From an uncultured Lachnospiraceae bacterium (lineage in GTDB: Bacteria; Bacillota; Clostridia; Lachnospirales; Lachnospiraceae): a stretch of 64,000 nt of DNA. This document shows positions 25,202 through 34,200 of this stretch, piece by piece. The translations under genes were made by a program, and so were the position numbers. How positions within the stretch are numbered: the first letter of the stretch is position 1; each line of letters begins with the position of its first letter. The stretch lies in contig UQAW01000012.1 of the NCBI GenBank assembly GCA_900539175.1, positions 6,173-70,172 on the forward strand, written 5' to 3'. The notes under the pieces were generated by a model that saw only the letters and a list, made by a program, of their open reading frames with translations, was not told where the DNA came from and searched no databases.

Positions 25202-25963
25202 ATGTTTACAAAGAGAATTATTCCTTGTCTGGATGTTAATAATGGAAGAGTTGTGAAGGGAGTCAATTTTGTCAATCTTCAGGATGCCGGAGACCCGGTG
25301 GAGATTGCGAAGGCTTATGATAAGGCGGGAGCCGATGAAGTTGTATTTCTGGATATCACTGCATCTTCGGATAACCGGGGGACGGTTGTGGATATGGTAC
25401 GGAAGGTAGCTGCGAATGTGTTTATTCCATTTACAGTGGGCGGCGGAATCCGTACGGTGGATGACTTTAAGATGCTTCTGCGGGAAGGGGCTGATAAGAT
25501 ATCCATCAATTCGTCAGCGATTAATAATCCTCAATTGATCAGTGACGCGGCATATAAGTTCGGAAGTCAATGCGTTGTGGTTGCCATTGACGCTAAGCGT
25601 CGGGAAGACGGCTCGGGATGGAATATCTATAAGAACGGCGGCCGGATCGATGTGGGAATCGATGCTGTGGAATGGGCGTCACGTGTGGAGAAACTGGGAG
25701 CAGGTGAGATTTTGTTGACCAGTATGGATTGTGACGGCACGAAGGCAGGGTATGATCTCGAACTGACCAGAGCAATTGCTGAAACGGTCCATATCCCCGT
25801 AATCGCATCAGGAGGAGCCGGGACACTGGAGCATTTTTACGATGCATTGACGGAAGGAAAGGCAGATGCAGCGTTGGCAGCATCGCTGTTTCATTATAAA
25901 GAATTGGAAATCAGAGAAGTAAAGAAATATCTGGCAGACAAACGTGTTTCTGTCCGACTGTAG
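25202..25963 (+). CDS. hisF: imidazole glycerol phosphate synthase, cyclase subunit
   Basis: A 253-residue TIM barrel. KRIIPCLDVNNGRVVKGVNF has the catalytic Asp, with FLDITASSD, PFTVGGGIRT, VVAIDAKR, SMDCDGTKAGYD and IASGGAG in order. It closes the imidazole ring in histidine synthesis and releases AICAR. The start at 25202, one base after the hisH stop, follows AAGGAGGATGC. An uracil-DNA glycosylase gene follows 12 bases downstream. Confidence 0.95.
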   Translation: MFTKRIIPCLDVNNGRVVKGVNFVNLQDAGDPVEIAKAYDKAGADEVVFLDITASSDNRGTVVDMVRKVAANVFIPFTVGGGIRTVDDFKMLLREGADKISINSSAINNPQLISDAAYKFGSQCVVVAIDAKRREDGSGWNIYKNGGRIDVGIDAVEWASRVEKLGAGEILLTSMDCDGTKAGYDLELTRAIAETVHIPVIASGGAGTLEHFYDALTEGKADAALAASLFHYKELEIREVKKYLADKRVSVRL

Positions 25964-25975
25964 GAGGTTGTGGAT

Positions 25976-26650
25976 ATGCCGCCATTGAGTGGAAGCTGGG
26001 CACAGGCCCTGAAAGGAGAATTTCATAAAGAGTATTACAGACAATTGTTTGAGACCGTGGGAAAGGAATATCAGACACGAAAGGTCTTTCCGCCGGCAGA
26101 TGACATTTTCAATGCTTTTCATCTGACCCCTCTGGATCAGGTCAAGGTTGTGATTTTGGGGCAGGATCCTTATCACGGGGACGGACAGGCTCATGGACTT
26201 TGTTTTTCTGTAAAGCCGGAGGTGGAGATACCTCCTTCTCTTGTAAATATCTATAAAGAGCTGGAGGATGATCTTGGATGTTATGTACCGAATAATGGGT
26301 ATCTGGAAAAGTGGGCAAAGCAAGGGGTTCTGATGCTGAATACGGTATTGACTGTGCGTGCGCACCAGGCGAATTCCCACCGGGGAATCGGATGGGAGCA
26401 GTTCACAGACGCTGCGATTCAGGTTTTGGCCGGACAAGATCGGCCGATGGCTTTCATTCTGTGGGGGAAACCTGCGCAGATGAAGAAAGCCATGCTTCAC
26501 AATCCGAAACATCTGATTCTGGAAGCACCGCATCCCAGTCCGCTCTCGGCATACCGCGGCTTTTTCGGAAGCCGTCCATTTTCAAAGGTGAATCAGTATC
26601 TGGAGCAGAACGGTCTGGAACCGATTGACTGGCAGATTGAGAATATATAG
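25976..26650 (+). CDS. ung: uracil-DNA glycosylase, family 1
   Basis: A 224-residue repair enzyme that removes uracil from DNA. VVILGQDPYHGDGQAHGLCFSV carries the catalytic Asp and the uracil pocket; HPSPLSAYRGFFGSRPFSKVN carries the catalytic histidine and the minor-groove loop. AGGAGG at 25962-25967 places the start at ATG 25976 rather than the GTG at 25970. It is in line with hisF and the MurJ-like gene, with short gaps, so probably co-transcribed. Confidence 0.96.
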   Translation: MPPLSGSWAQALKGEFHKEYYRQLFETVGKEYQTRKVFPPADDIFNAFHLTPLDQVKVVILGQDPYHGDGQAHGLCFSVKPEVEIPPSLVNIYKELEDDLGCYVPNNGYLEKWAKQGVLMLNTVLTVRAHQANSHRGIGWEQFTDAAIQVLAGQDRPMAFILWGKPAQMKKAMLHNPKHLILEAPHPSPLSAYRGFFGSRPFSKVNQYLEQNGLEPIDWQIENI

Positions 26651-26668
26651 AAATACAGAGGATGAATC

Positions 26669-28291
26669 ATGAGTAAGAAAAATTCGTTGATGAAAAATGC
26701 ATCGGTGCTTATGGTAGCAACGATGATCTCCAGAGTCATAGGTCTGTTGTACCGCCGGCCGTTGGGACAGGTTTTAGGCAGGGAAGGACTTGGTTACTAT
26801 GGTTATGCCAGCAATCTGTATGTGATTCTTTTGTTAGTCTCATCCTATAGTATTCCGATGGCGGTCTCAAAAGTGGTTTCCGAGCGTCTTGCGTTAAAGC
26901 AATACCGAAATGCCCATAAGGTGTTTCAGGGCGCTTTGCTGTATGCGTCTATTGTGGGAGGAATTGCGGCGTTTGTGGCCTTCTTCGGAGGGAGCCTGTT
27001 ACTTCCCAGGAACCAGCAAAATGCAGTGCTTGCTTTGCGGGTATTGGCGCCCACCATTTTTTTGTCAGCAATTCTCGGGGTGTTCAGAGGATATTTTCAG
27101 GCGCATAATACAATGATGCCTACCTCTATTTCACAGATTGCAGAACAGATCATGAATGCGGTGGTCAGTGTTCTGGCAGGTTTTTTGTTGATTCAGGCTT
27201 TTGCTACAGATGAGACAACCCATGCAATCTATGGCGCTGCAGGCGGTACGATGGGTACCGGGGTAGGAGTAGCGGCAGGATTAATTTTTATGCTGTTTGT
27301 ATACGGACTGAATCAGAAGACCATAAAAAGACAGGTGGCCAGAGATATTTACCATGAGGAGGAAAGCCTTAGTGATGTGTTACGGATCATCTTCCTTCTG
27401 GTGACCCCCGTTATCTTTACCACATTTATTTACAATGCAAGTGCATATCTGGACAGCTATATTTTTTCCAGTATTCAGGGATGGCATGGGATTGCAGGTA
27501 AAACAATCACCGAGCAGTATGGGGAATTCAGCAATTATTATGTGACGCTGATCAATGTACCTCTGGCACTTGCTTCTGCCAGTGCTTCTGCCATGATGCC
27601 GATTGTATCCGGAAGCTATGCAACCGGTGAGATGGATGTGGCGAATGATAAGATCAATGAAACGATCAGACTGACCATGTTTATCTGTGTTCCGGCAGCA
27701 GTGGGACTGGCTGTTCTGGCACACCCGATTATGGGTGTTCTGTTTCCGGAATCCACAAAGCTGGGTGAGAACTTGCTGATGTTTGGTGCGGTATCTGTAA
27801 TTTTCTCAGCATTATCCACGATTACAAACAGTGTTCTTCAGTCGATTGGACAACAGAAAGTTGCACTTCGGAATGCAGCGTTATCACTGGCCTTAAATCT
27901 GGCTTCTCTGGCAGTGATGCTTCTGATCGCTCCGGTATTGGGAATTTATGCGATGCTGGCAGCCAATATTCTTTTCTCTGTGTGCATGTGCGTGCTGAAT
28001 GGATTGGCGCTGAGTGAATATCTGGGATATCGTAATGAATTTAAGGACTCTTATGGTAAACCATTACTTGCAGCAGCGGGTATGGGTGTTGTGGCGTGGC
28101 TGAGCTATTATAGTCTGTTTGCTTTGACAAAGCGGCCATTTATCTGTCTTGTGATTGCAATTCTGGCTGCAGTTGTGGTTTACATGATTCTTTTTGTTGT
28201 GGTGACGAAGACCACAGAAGAGGAAATGAAGAAGTTTCCTATGGGAACAAAGATGATTCGTTTTCTGCGGCTGATCCGGGTGTATCACTGA
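26669..28291 (+). CDS. MurJ/YtgP-like lipid flippase
   Basis: A 540-residue protein with about 14 membrane segments, of the MOP superfamily. SKKNSLMKNASVLMVATMISRVIGLLYRRPLGQVLG is typical of the YtgP group, and the length equals that group's. YtgP flips lipid II in Bacillus subtilis, so this may be the main peptidoglycan-precursor flippase; the gene at 7958-9466 looks more SpoVB-like. The start has GAGGA at a proper distance. It is the last gene of the hisHF-ung run; a stem-forming repeat follows. Confidence 0.87.
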   Translation: MSKKNSLMKNASVLMVATMISRVIGLLYRRPLGQVLGREGLGYYGYASNLYVILLLVSSYSIPMAVSKVVSERLALKQYRNAHKVFQGALLYASIVGGIAAFVAFFGGSLLLPRNQQNAVLALRVLAPTIFLSAILGVFRGYFQAHNTMMPTSISQIAEQIMNAVVSVLAGFLLIQAFATDETTHAIYGAAGGTMGTGVGVAAGLIFMLFVYGLNQKTIKRQVARDIYHEEESLSDVLRIIFLLVTPVIFTTFIYNASAYLDSYIFSSIQGWHGIAGKTITEQYGEFSNYYVTLINVPLALASASASAMMPIVSGSYATGEMDVANDKINETIRLTMFICVPAAVGLAVLAHPIMGVLFPESTKLGENLLMFGAVSVIFSALSTITNSVLQSIGQQKVALRNAALSLALNLASLAVMLLIAPVLGIYAMLAANILFSVCMCVLNGLALSEYLGYRNEFKDSYGKPLLAAAGMGVVAWLSYYSLFALTKRPFICLVIAILAAVVVYMILFVVVTKTTEEEMKKFPMGTKMIRFLRLIRVYH

Positions 28292-28303
28292 TAAAAAATC
28301 ATA

Positions 28304-28461
28304 AGGAATTGTTCAGAAATAACTTTTAAATCGTGCGTAGAATTTTTCTTCGAGAGTGCTGCTCGAAAATCAGGCGCATAGTGGGCTATGCAACTGATTT
28401 TTGAGTGGTGCTATCGGAGAAAAAGGCAAGCAATATTAAAAGTTATTTCTGAACAATTCCT
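28304..28461. repeat. 158-bp stem-forming repeat element (26-bp perfect inverted ends)
   Basis: The ends 28304-28329 and 28436-28461 are exact reverse complements. Inside are two more hairpins: TTCGAG/CTCGAA near 28351-28369, and ATCAG..GCATAG/CTATGC..CTGAT near 28370-28400. There is no coding frame of its own. The compact nested structure looks like a MITE or a repeated structured RNA. It separates the flippase gene from the next gene by 40 bases. Confidence 0.85.
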
Positions 28462-28501
28462 AACGTACAGCAGAGTTAAAAAGTTTAAGGAGCAAAGTTT
28501 T

Positions 28502-29089
28502 ATGAATCCAATAACAGAAAAGCAATATTATCAGGAGACAGATAAAGAAAAAAGAAAAAAGATCTTAGAAGCAGCGATCGAAGCAGAAGGAATGAATCCG
28601 GAAGACGAGCTGCGGCTGGAACTCTGGGAGAGAAGATATGGACGGAGAGAGAAGGAACCTGAGGGGATTGACCGTTACATCCGGGGATGGATGGGAATGG
28701 TTTATCTGAATCAGTCTTCTATGACTTTTTTGGGGAAGCGAAGAGCTGTCAGAGAAATCCGTAAGGTGAAAGAAGACTGGGATGTGGAATTGCTGAAAGG
28801 CAGGGGGGAACTTGGCGAGAAACTGATGTATCAGGAACTGTATAATCTAATTCGGTTTTATATGGAACTTTGTGCGACTGACAGGAACTATACTACCACC
28901 TTGTTTGGAATGATGCGTATGGATGAAGAAAAGGTAGTGCAGAAAATCGCAAAAGAAATTTATACAGTGGCTTATGAAATTCCCAAGTCTCTGGATATGG
29001 AAGAAGAATTTCAGATACTCAGAAGAGCAGCCAGAGATGCTTTTGCCGATCAGTATCCAAGACAGGAAAGATTGCTGGGAGATATGTAA
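28502..29089 (+). CDS. uncharacterised 195-residue charged helical protein
   Basis: A soluble, strongly charged protein (MNPITEKQYYQETDKEKRKKILEAAIEAEGMNPE is only its first part) with no signal peptide or membrane segment. Recognisable stretches are ELRLELWERRYGRRE, RYIRGWMGMVYLNQ and TTLFGMMRMDEEKVVQKI. I do not recognise a family with confidence. AAGGAG is well placed before the ATG at 28502. luxS follows 21 bases later, so the two are probably in one transcript. Confidence 0.7.
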   Translation: MNPITEKQYYQETDKEKRKKILEAAIEAEGMNPEDELRLELWERRYGRREKEPEGIDRYIRGWMGMVYLNQSSMTFLGKRRAVREIRKVKEDWDVELLKGRGELGEKLMYQELYNLIRFYMELCATDRNYTTTLFGMMRMDEEKVVQKIAKEIYTVAYEIPKSLDMEEEFQILRRAARDAFADQYPRQERLLGDM

Positions 29090-29110
29090 GAATAGGAAAA
29101 GGAGATATCT

Positions 29111-29590
29111 ATGGAAAAAATAGCAAGTTTTACGATTGATCACAATAAATTACAGCCTGGAATTTATGTATCAAGAAAAGACCATATTGGTGCGGAGACG
29201 ATTACAACGTTTGATCTGCGTATGACTTCCCCCAATGAAGAACCGGTTATGAATACGGCAGAATTGCATACAATTGAACATTTGGCCGCTACCTTCCTGA
29301 GAAATGATGAGGAGTGGCAGGATAAGGTGATTTATTTTGGACCGATGGGCTGCCGTACCGGATGCTATCTGCTGCTGGCAGGTGATTATGATTCTAAGGA
29401 TATTGTTACACTCATTGTAAAAACCTTCGAGTTTATCCGGGATTTTGAGGGAGAGATTCCGGGAGCAAAGGCAAAGGACTGCGGAAATTATCTGGATCAG
29501 AATCTGGGTATGGCAAAATATCTGGCAAAGCGGTATCTGAACGAGGTTCTCTATGAGATAAAGCCCGAGCGTTTGGTGTATCCGGAATAG
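29111..29590 (+). CDS. luxS: S-ribosylhomocysteine lyase
   Basis: A 159-residue LuxS, the full family length. The metal site HTIEH, the catalytic GPMGCRTGCYL with its cysteine, and the N-terminal DHNKLQPGIYVSRKD are present. It cleaves S-ribosylhomocysteine to homocysteine and DPD, the precursor of AI-2. AGGAGAT precedes the ATG. Confidence 0.96.
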   Translation: MEKIASFTIDHNKLQPGIYVSRKDHIGAETITTFDLRMTSPNEEPVMNTAELHTIEHLAATFLRNDEEWQDKVIYFGPMGCRTGCYLLLAGDYDSKDIVTLIVKTFEFIRDFEGEIPGAKAKDCGNYLDQNLGMAKYLAKRYLNEVLYEIKPERLVYPE

Positions 29591-29757
29591 TTTTGAGGTT
29601 AACAAGGAAGGCTTGCATCCATACGGTGTGGATAATTTTCAGAAAAAAGGAAGAGAAGACCTGTTTTTGTAGATGAAATAATTTTTCAGAAAATCCCATA
29701 ACTAAACTATATGATAGTTAGATGCGCCTTTCGGTGCTGTGATCAGGGGAATTGGAA

Positions 29758-29786
29758 TTGACTTCTTTGATGAGAAAGATTATACT
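29758..29786 (+). promoter_or_regulatory. promoter of the HbpS/GlcG-like gene with palindrome
   Basis: TTGACT (29758-29763), a 17-base spacer and TATACT (29781-29786), followed by TAGTATACTA, a perfect 10-base palindrome at the expected transcription start (about 29790-29799), possibly an operator. Confidence 0.75.
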
Positions 29787-29838
29787 TAGTAGTATACTAT
29801 TAATAGACAGACAATATGAAACTGGAAAGGGTGATTGT

Positions 29839-30333
29839 ATGACAATTGAAGAGCTGTTAAAGGTATTGGAGATGCAGGAGGAAATTCTGCAGTTTTCTCA
29901 TTTTACGAATAGTGACGCCTGGGAGTTGGGTAATCTTATTGTGATGGAGGCGAACCGGAGAAATCAGCCGATTGCGGTCAGTATCCGGTTGAATAATGGA
30001 TTTACGGTGTTCCAGTATGGTTTTGACGGCATCAATCTTTATCATGAGGAAATGCTGCGCAGAAAGTATAATACGGTTAAATTTACGGAGCAGAGCAGTA
30101 TGCATTTATATATGCAGCTGCGTCTGGGAGAGGCAACGCAGGATGAATTATTGGTACCTGAGGCAGATTATGCGGCTTTGGGCGGCGGATTTCCGATTCG
30201 GATTGAGGAAGTGGGGGTAATTGGAGCAATTACGGTTTCGGGAAGAGATCATGTGATGGATCATGACTTGATTGTAAAATGTGTGAGTAAATATCTTCAT
30301 GTAGATGAGGTGCCGAGGATTCGGGCAATTTAG
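29839..30333 (+). CDS. UPF0303/HbpS-GlcG-like protein
   Basis: A 164-residue protein. LGNLIVMEANRRNQPIAVSIRLNNGFTVFQYGFDG and ADYAALGGGFPI with VGVIGAITVSGRDHVMDH match the profilin-like UPF0303 family related to HbpS/GlcG heme-binding or degrading proteins. AAAGGG before the ATG at 29839 fixes the start. The gene stands alone between its own promoter and a strong terminator. The biochemical role in Firmicutes is not established. Confidence 0.8.
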   Translation: MTIEELLKVLEMQEEILQFSHFTNSDAWELGNLIVMEANRRNQPIAVSIRLNNGFTVFQYGFDGINLYHEEMLRRKYNTVKFTEQSSMHLYMQLRLGEATQDELLVPEADYAALGGGFPIRIEEVGVIGAITVSGRDHVMDHDLIVKCVSKYLHVDEVPRIRAI

Positions 30334-30373
30334 TGTTTATGGTAATCGGAGGCCAGGTTATCGTGTATTAAGA

Positions 30374-30424
30374 AGAAAAGAACGTGGAAGAACTGTTTGA
30401 TTAAGGTCTTCCACGTTCTTTTCT
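30374..30424. terminator. bidirectional terminator between convergent genes
   Basis: Perfect 18-bp arms (30374-30391 and 30407-30424) rich in A on the left and T on the right, so each strand ends in a U-rich arm. It serves the HbpS-like gene on the plus strand and the pseudouridine synthase gene on the minus strand. Confidence 0.9.
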
Positions 30425-30475
30425 ATCATGATACCGGGGCGGACATCTATACGCAGACTTGATGTTGTGATAGAT

Positions 30476-31357
30476 TTACCAGGGCTCCTGTTTTGAAAAA
30501 TAAAGTTTTTTTCCGGTGACAGGATGCAGGAATTCCAGAGAGTAGGAGTGAAGTGCCTGATGTTCCAGCCCGAAGGGATTTTCCGGGCGGTATAGTGTGT
30601 CGCCCAGAAGCGGATGTCCGATACTGTGCATATGGACCCGGATCTGATGGGTTCGGCCTGTCTCCAGATGAAGTTCCACGCGGGAATACAAAAGCCCGTT
30701 TTTTGAACTTTCGTGGGATAATGTGTGGTAATGGGTGATTGCGGTCTCTCCATGTGTGAAATCCACACAGCGTTCAATGGTAGAACCTTCCTTTCGGGCA
30801 ATGGGTGCGTCGATCGTTCCTTCCGATGGGGTATGCCCCTCTGCCAGTGCATGATAGGTCCGGTGAATTCTGCGTTCCATCATTTGAGCGGAGAGTGCGG
30901 CACCGCTGATTCCATGCTTTGCAAGAATCAAAAGACCTGTGGTATCCCGGTCCAACCGATTGATGCAGCGGTAAACATATGGAATATTCTGCTGTGCAAA
31001 ATAATAAGCAACACCGTTTGCCAACGTATTGTCATAATTTCCCTGAGAGGGATGAATCGGGGTATCTGCCGGTTTATCAATGACCATTAAATCTTCATCC
31101 TCATAAACAATTTCGAATGCCACCGGAGCCGGAATGATTCCAGGAGACGATTCTGATTCTTCCAGATGCACGGATAAAATGTCATGCTCTTTCATACGCT
31201 GATTCGTATAAGCCCAGAGCCCATTTAGGCAGATGCCATTCTCTGTGCGCTTCAAGCCAACAATCACATGATGGGAATACCCAAGTCTGCGCAAAAATTC
31301 TTCAATTGTCTTTCCGGCAGATTCTGTTCCTATGTTATAATTAAATTCTCTGATCAT
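30476..31357 (-). CDS. RluA-family pseudouridine synthase
   Basis: A 293-residue enzyme. RCINRLDRDTTGLLILAKH has the catalytic aspartate, VYEDEDLMVIDKPADTPIHPS is motif I, and ETGRTHQIRVHMHSIGHPLLGDTLY closes the core. It modifies uridine in rRNA or tRNA; which site cannot be told. An S4-like N-terminal region (TIEEFLRRLGYSH) is present. A consensus promoter lies so close that the transcript would begin about two bases before the ATG and no Shine-Dalgarno is seen, so the mRNA may be leaderless. Confidence 0.92.
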   Translation of the reverse strand: MIREFNYNIGTESAGKTIEEFLRRLGYSHHVIVGLKRTENGICLNGLWAYTNQRMKEHDILSVHLEESESSPGIIPAPVAFEIVYEDEDLMVIDKPADTPIHPSQGNYDNTLANGVAYYFAQQNIPYVYRCINRLDRDTTGLLILAKHGISGAALSAQMMERRIHRTYHALAEGHTPSEGTIDAPIARKEGSTIERCVDFTHGETAITHYHTLSHESSKNGLLYSRVELHLETGRTHQIRVHMHSIGHPLLGDTLYRPENPFGLEHQALHSYSLEFLHPVTGKKLYFSKQEPW

Positions 31358-31365
31358 AATAAAAT

Positions 31366-31394
31366 ATTATACAGAGAAACAAGCGTCATGTCAA
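31366..31394 (-). promoter_or_regulatory. consensus promoter of the pseudouridine synthase gene
   Basis: On the minus strand: TTGACA (31394-31389), a 17-base spacer and TATAAT (31371-31366). The predicted start is near 31359, against a start codon at 31357. Confidence 0.85.
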
Positions 31395-31500
31395 AACCCA
31401 TCAATGATGTTTTTGAAAAAATTCTCCCGCGGAATTGTAGAATAAATCAAAGTGTGGTAGAATGAATACAAACAAACGTTGCAGAAAGGATGGACCTGAT

Positions 31501-32559
31501 ATGGCGGAAAAGTATGTTGCATATGTGGGAACGTATACCCACGGCAGTAGTATAGGAATTCATTTGTATGACGTGGATGTGGAAGAAGGAACCCTGACGG
31601 AACGAAAAGTAGTTCCTGTGAATAATTCTTCTTATATCTGTCGTTCTCTGAACGGAAAATATCTGTATTCAATCGCAGATGAGGGAGTTGCAGTATTTGC
31701 AATTGACGAAGAGAGCGGAGATTTGAAGCCGATTAATAAAGTAGACATTGACGGTATGAGAGGCTGTCATCTTTCAGTAGATCAGACAGGACGCTATCTT
31801 TTTGTGGCAGGTTATCATGATGGTAAGGTAACGGTAGTTCATACGCACAAAGACGGTCGTCTCGGCAGTATTATGGATGGTATTTTCCACAAGGGTCTCG
31901 GCAGTGTTGCGGAGCGTAATTTCCGCCCGCATGTAAACTGTGTTGTTCCAACTCCTGATAATAAATATCTTTGTGCCGTTGATAATGGAATCGACCAGGT
32001 AAAAATCTATAAAGTAAACAGTCAGAGGAATAAGCTGCAGCTTGTGGACATTCTGAGATGTGAGCGTGAATCCGGTCCAAGAACTTTGCGGTTTTCCAGG
32101 AATGGAAAATATGCGTATCTGCTGTTTGAACTGACAAATGAAGTGGAAGTATATACCTATAAAGATGGTAAGAATTCTCCGGAGTTTGAAAAGATTCAGA
32201 GTTTGAGTACGACTTCGGATAACGTTGACCGTGCGCATGATGCGGCTTCCGGTATGTGTTTCTCGAATGACGGAAAACATCTGTTTACTTCCACCGCCGG
32301 AGATAATACAGTAGCTATGTTTTCCATTGATGAGGAGACCGGTCTTCTGACAAAAGAATTTGCACTGCCCATAAGCGGAGACTATCCGAAGGATATCGCC
32401 ATGTTCCCGGATAATAAGCATATTGCGGTAGTAAATCATGAGTCTAACAGTATTACCACATTTACGGTTGATTATGAGAAAAAAGTTCTGGTTCAGAAAG
32501 GAAAACCGATGAAGGTGGAAACTCCGAACTGTATATTGATTACCCCGATGGGAGTATAA
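31501..32559 (+). CDS. lactonase-family seven-bladed beta-propeller
   Basis: A 352-residue protein of the 6-phosphogluconolactonase-like (YbhE/Pgl) family. KYVAYVGTYTHGSSIGIHLYDVD is the first blade; GCHLSVDQTGRYLFVAGYHDG, RNFRPHVNCVVPTPDNKYLCAVDNGIDQV and GPRTLRFSRNGKYAYLLFELTNEV are blade repeats carrying the conserved His and Arg. It may hydrolyse 6-phosphogluconolactone, but no pentose-phosphate gene is adjacent. AAAGGA before the ATG at 31501 makes it the likely start; an in-frame ATG at 31462 has no such site. Confidence 0.85.
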   Translation: MAEKYVAYVGTYTHGSSIGIHLYDVDVEEGTLTERKVVPVNNSSYICRSLNGKYLYSIADEGVAVFAIDEESGDLKPINKVDIDGMRGCHLSVDQTGRYLFVAGYHDGKVTVVHTHKDGRLGSIMDGIFHKGLGSVAERNFRPHVNCVVPTPDNKYLCAVDNGIDQVKIYKVNSQRNKLQLVDILRCERESGPRTLRFSRNGKYAYLLFELTNEVEVYTYKDGKNSPEFEKIQSLSTTSDNVDRAHDAASGMCFSNDGKHLFTSTAGDNTVAMFSIDEETGLLTKEFALPISGDYPKDIAMFPDNKHIAVVNHESNSITTFTVDYEKKVLVQKGKPMKVETPNCILITPMGV

Positions 32560-32570
32560 ACTTCTCTGGA

Positions 32571-32654
32571 AGCCTGTACACTCCAAGCTTTGATACATGG
32601 AAAGACTTGTTATAGTCAAAGATGTAGAAGAGTAGGGAGGTACGGGCTTTTTTG
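32571..32654 (+). terminator. terminator of the lactonase gene
   Basis: AGCCTGTAC (32571-32579) pairs with GTACGGGCT (32640-32648, one G-U pair), enclosing about 60 bases with an inner hairpin, then a six-base T-run. It abuts the 3' end of the convergent aroC gene. Confidence 0.55.
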
Positions 32655-32659
32655 ATATG

Positions 32660-33769
32660 CTAATCACACGGTTTCTGATCCCAGATCAGTTTCAGGTTTG
32701 AGAGACGGGAACTCATGCCTACCATAAGTGCGTCGATAATCGTGAGTGCAGCCATAGATTCCACAACGACCACAGCTCTGGGAACAATAATAGGATCATG
32801 GCGGCCCTTGATATTGATCTGAATTTCTTCATGATTTCGGTTTACTGTCTGCTGTGCAGACCAGATAGAAGGGGTAGGCTTAAAGGAAGCGCGCAGAACG
32901 AGATCACTGCCATCGCTGATTCCGCCGAGGACTCCTCCGGCATGGTTGGTCTTCTTCGTGATGGATCCATTTTCATCAATAGAGAAGGCATCATTATTTG
33001 TAAGACCGGTAGCTGTCGCCACAGAGATTCCGTCACCCACTTCCACACCTTTCACGGCCCCGATGGACATCAGCGCTTTCGCAAGATTGGCATCCAGTTT
33101 CTCAAAGACCGGGTCGCCTACGCCTGCCGGTATCCCATGGACCACGCACTCTACACATCCGCCGGAAGAATTGTGTTGGCTTAAACATTCTTCAAGGTAA
33201 GCCTCAGCTTTGGAAGCAGCATCAGCATCCGGCATATAGAGAGCGTTTTGGAAAATCTCTTCTTCATCGAAAGATTCGATGGTAACCGGTCCGATGGAGC
33301 GTGTATAGGTGGTAAATGTAATGCCAAGTTCTGCGAGCAATTTGGAAGCAATTGCTCCTGCAGCAACACGGCCGATTGTCTCGCGTCCGGAGGAACGGCC
33401 GCCTCCGCGGTAATCACGGAAGCCATACTTTTCGTCAAATGTATAATCTGCATGTCCCGGACGATAGTAGCTTGCAATTTCACTGTAATCTCCGGAACGC
33501 TGGTTTGTATTTCTTACAATCATGGATATCGGAGTTCCTGTAGTTTTTCCTTCGAAGACCCCGGACATAATTTCTACGGTATCAGATTCCTTTCGCGGTG
33601 TGGAATAGCGGCTTTGCCCTGGTTTTCTACGATTCAGAAACTTCTGGATGTCGGATCTTTCCAGTGGAAGACCGGCCGGGCACCCGTCAACAACAACACC
33701 GATTCCATCGCCATGAGATTCCCCCCAGGTGGAAATCCGAAAGATTGTACCATATATTGATCCTGCCAT
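32660..33769 (-). CDS. aroC: chorismate synthase
   Basis: A 369-residue enzyme, full length. GTIFRISTWGESHGDGIGVVVDG holds the N-terminal signature; RPGHADYTFDEKYGFRDYRGGGRSSGRETIGRVAAGA and FKPTPSIWSAQQTVN follow. It makes chorismate, the branch point for aromatic amino acids. GGAGG precedes the ATG. It stands alone, not in a shikimate operon, behind its own promoter. Confidence 0.96.
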   Translation of the reverse strand: MAGSIYGTIFRISTWGESHGDGIGVVVDGCPAGLPLERSDIQKFLNRRKPGQSRYSTPRKESDTVEIMSGVFEGKTTGTPISMIVRNTNQRSGDYSEIASYYRPGHADYTFDEKYGFRDYRGGGRSSGRETIGRVAAGAIASKLLAELGITFTTYTRSIGPVTIESFDEEEIFQNALYMPDADAASKAEAYLEECLSQHNSSGGCVECVVHGIPAGVGDPVFEKLDANLAKALMSIGAVKGVEVGDGISVATATGLTNNDAFSIDENGSITKKTNHAGGVLGGISDGSDLVLRASFKPTPSIWSAQQTVNRNHEEIQINIKGRHDPIIVPRAVVVVESMAALTIIDALMVGMSSRLSNLKLIWDQKPCD

Positions 33770-33803
33770 AATAAACCTCCAATTTATAAATTCGCATACT
33801 CAC

Positions 33804-33832
33804 AGTATACAGGCTTGCTCTCCGTCAGGCAA
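33804..33832 (-). promoter_or_regulatory. promoter of aroC
   Basis: On the minus strand: TTGCCT (33832-33827), a 17-base spacer and TATACT (33809-33804). Confidence 0.6.
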
Positions 33833-33873
33833 GAAAAGAATTTATTTTGTTTGTAAAAAGCAGGTTAAAGCGT

Positions 33874-33902
33874 TTGACAAACATATGTCCAACGCTTATA
33901 AT
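33874..33902 (+). promoter_or_regulatory. perfect consensus promoter upstream of corA
   Basis: TTGACA (33874-33879), a 17-base spacer and TATAAT (33897-33902), an exact sigma-A consensus. The expected start is near 33909, about 297 bases before the corA start codon. Confidence 0.92.
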
Positions 33903-33908
33903 TACAAC

Positions 33909-34200
33909 AGAATATTATGATACCAGCGTTTCATGCCTGCATGAAAAAGCAGGACTTTTGGACCCGTAAAACATGAGAAAGTAGCCCGAATAGGGCGGAT
34001 TTTGAATGTTTTTAGGATTGCAGGAGCATGAAATGCGGGGTAATCTGTGTATCATATTATGGAAAGGATGTGTTGTTATGGAAAGCGGGCCTAGTCCGGA
34101 ATCGCGAAGTTTGAACCAGGCAGAATATGGAGTATAAGGCGAAGGGACATGAAGGCGTGCACTTTTTTCTTGTCCTTTTGCGGACAATGAAAGGAGACAT
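33909..34200 (+). ncRNA. long structured leader RNA of corA (unidentified, possible riboswitch)
   Basis: The predicted transcript starts at a nested fold: TATGATAC near 33916 pairs with GTATCATA near 34048, and GCGTTTCATGC (about 33926-33936) pairs with GCATGAAATGC (about 34026-34036, one G-U). Inside, CCTGC can pair with GCAGG either locally or just before GCATGAAATGC, and GCCCGAATAGGGC forms a small hairpin. Near the end, TTGTCC (34168-34173) can pair upstream with GGGACA or downstream with GGACAA, next to the AAAGGAG ribosome site. Such choices are typical of leaders that switch. It does not match the M-box or another class I can recall. No start codon with a good ribosome site opens a long frame here. 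Confidence 0.6.

Noticed and set aside
34080..34140. Segment with GTCCGGAA and GAACCAGG resembling pieces of SRP RNA
   Set aside because: The pieces are in the wrong order and the conserved apical loop is missing.
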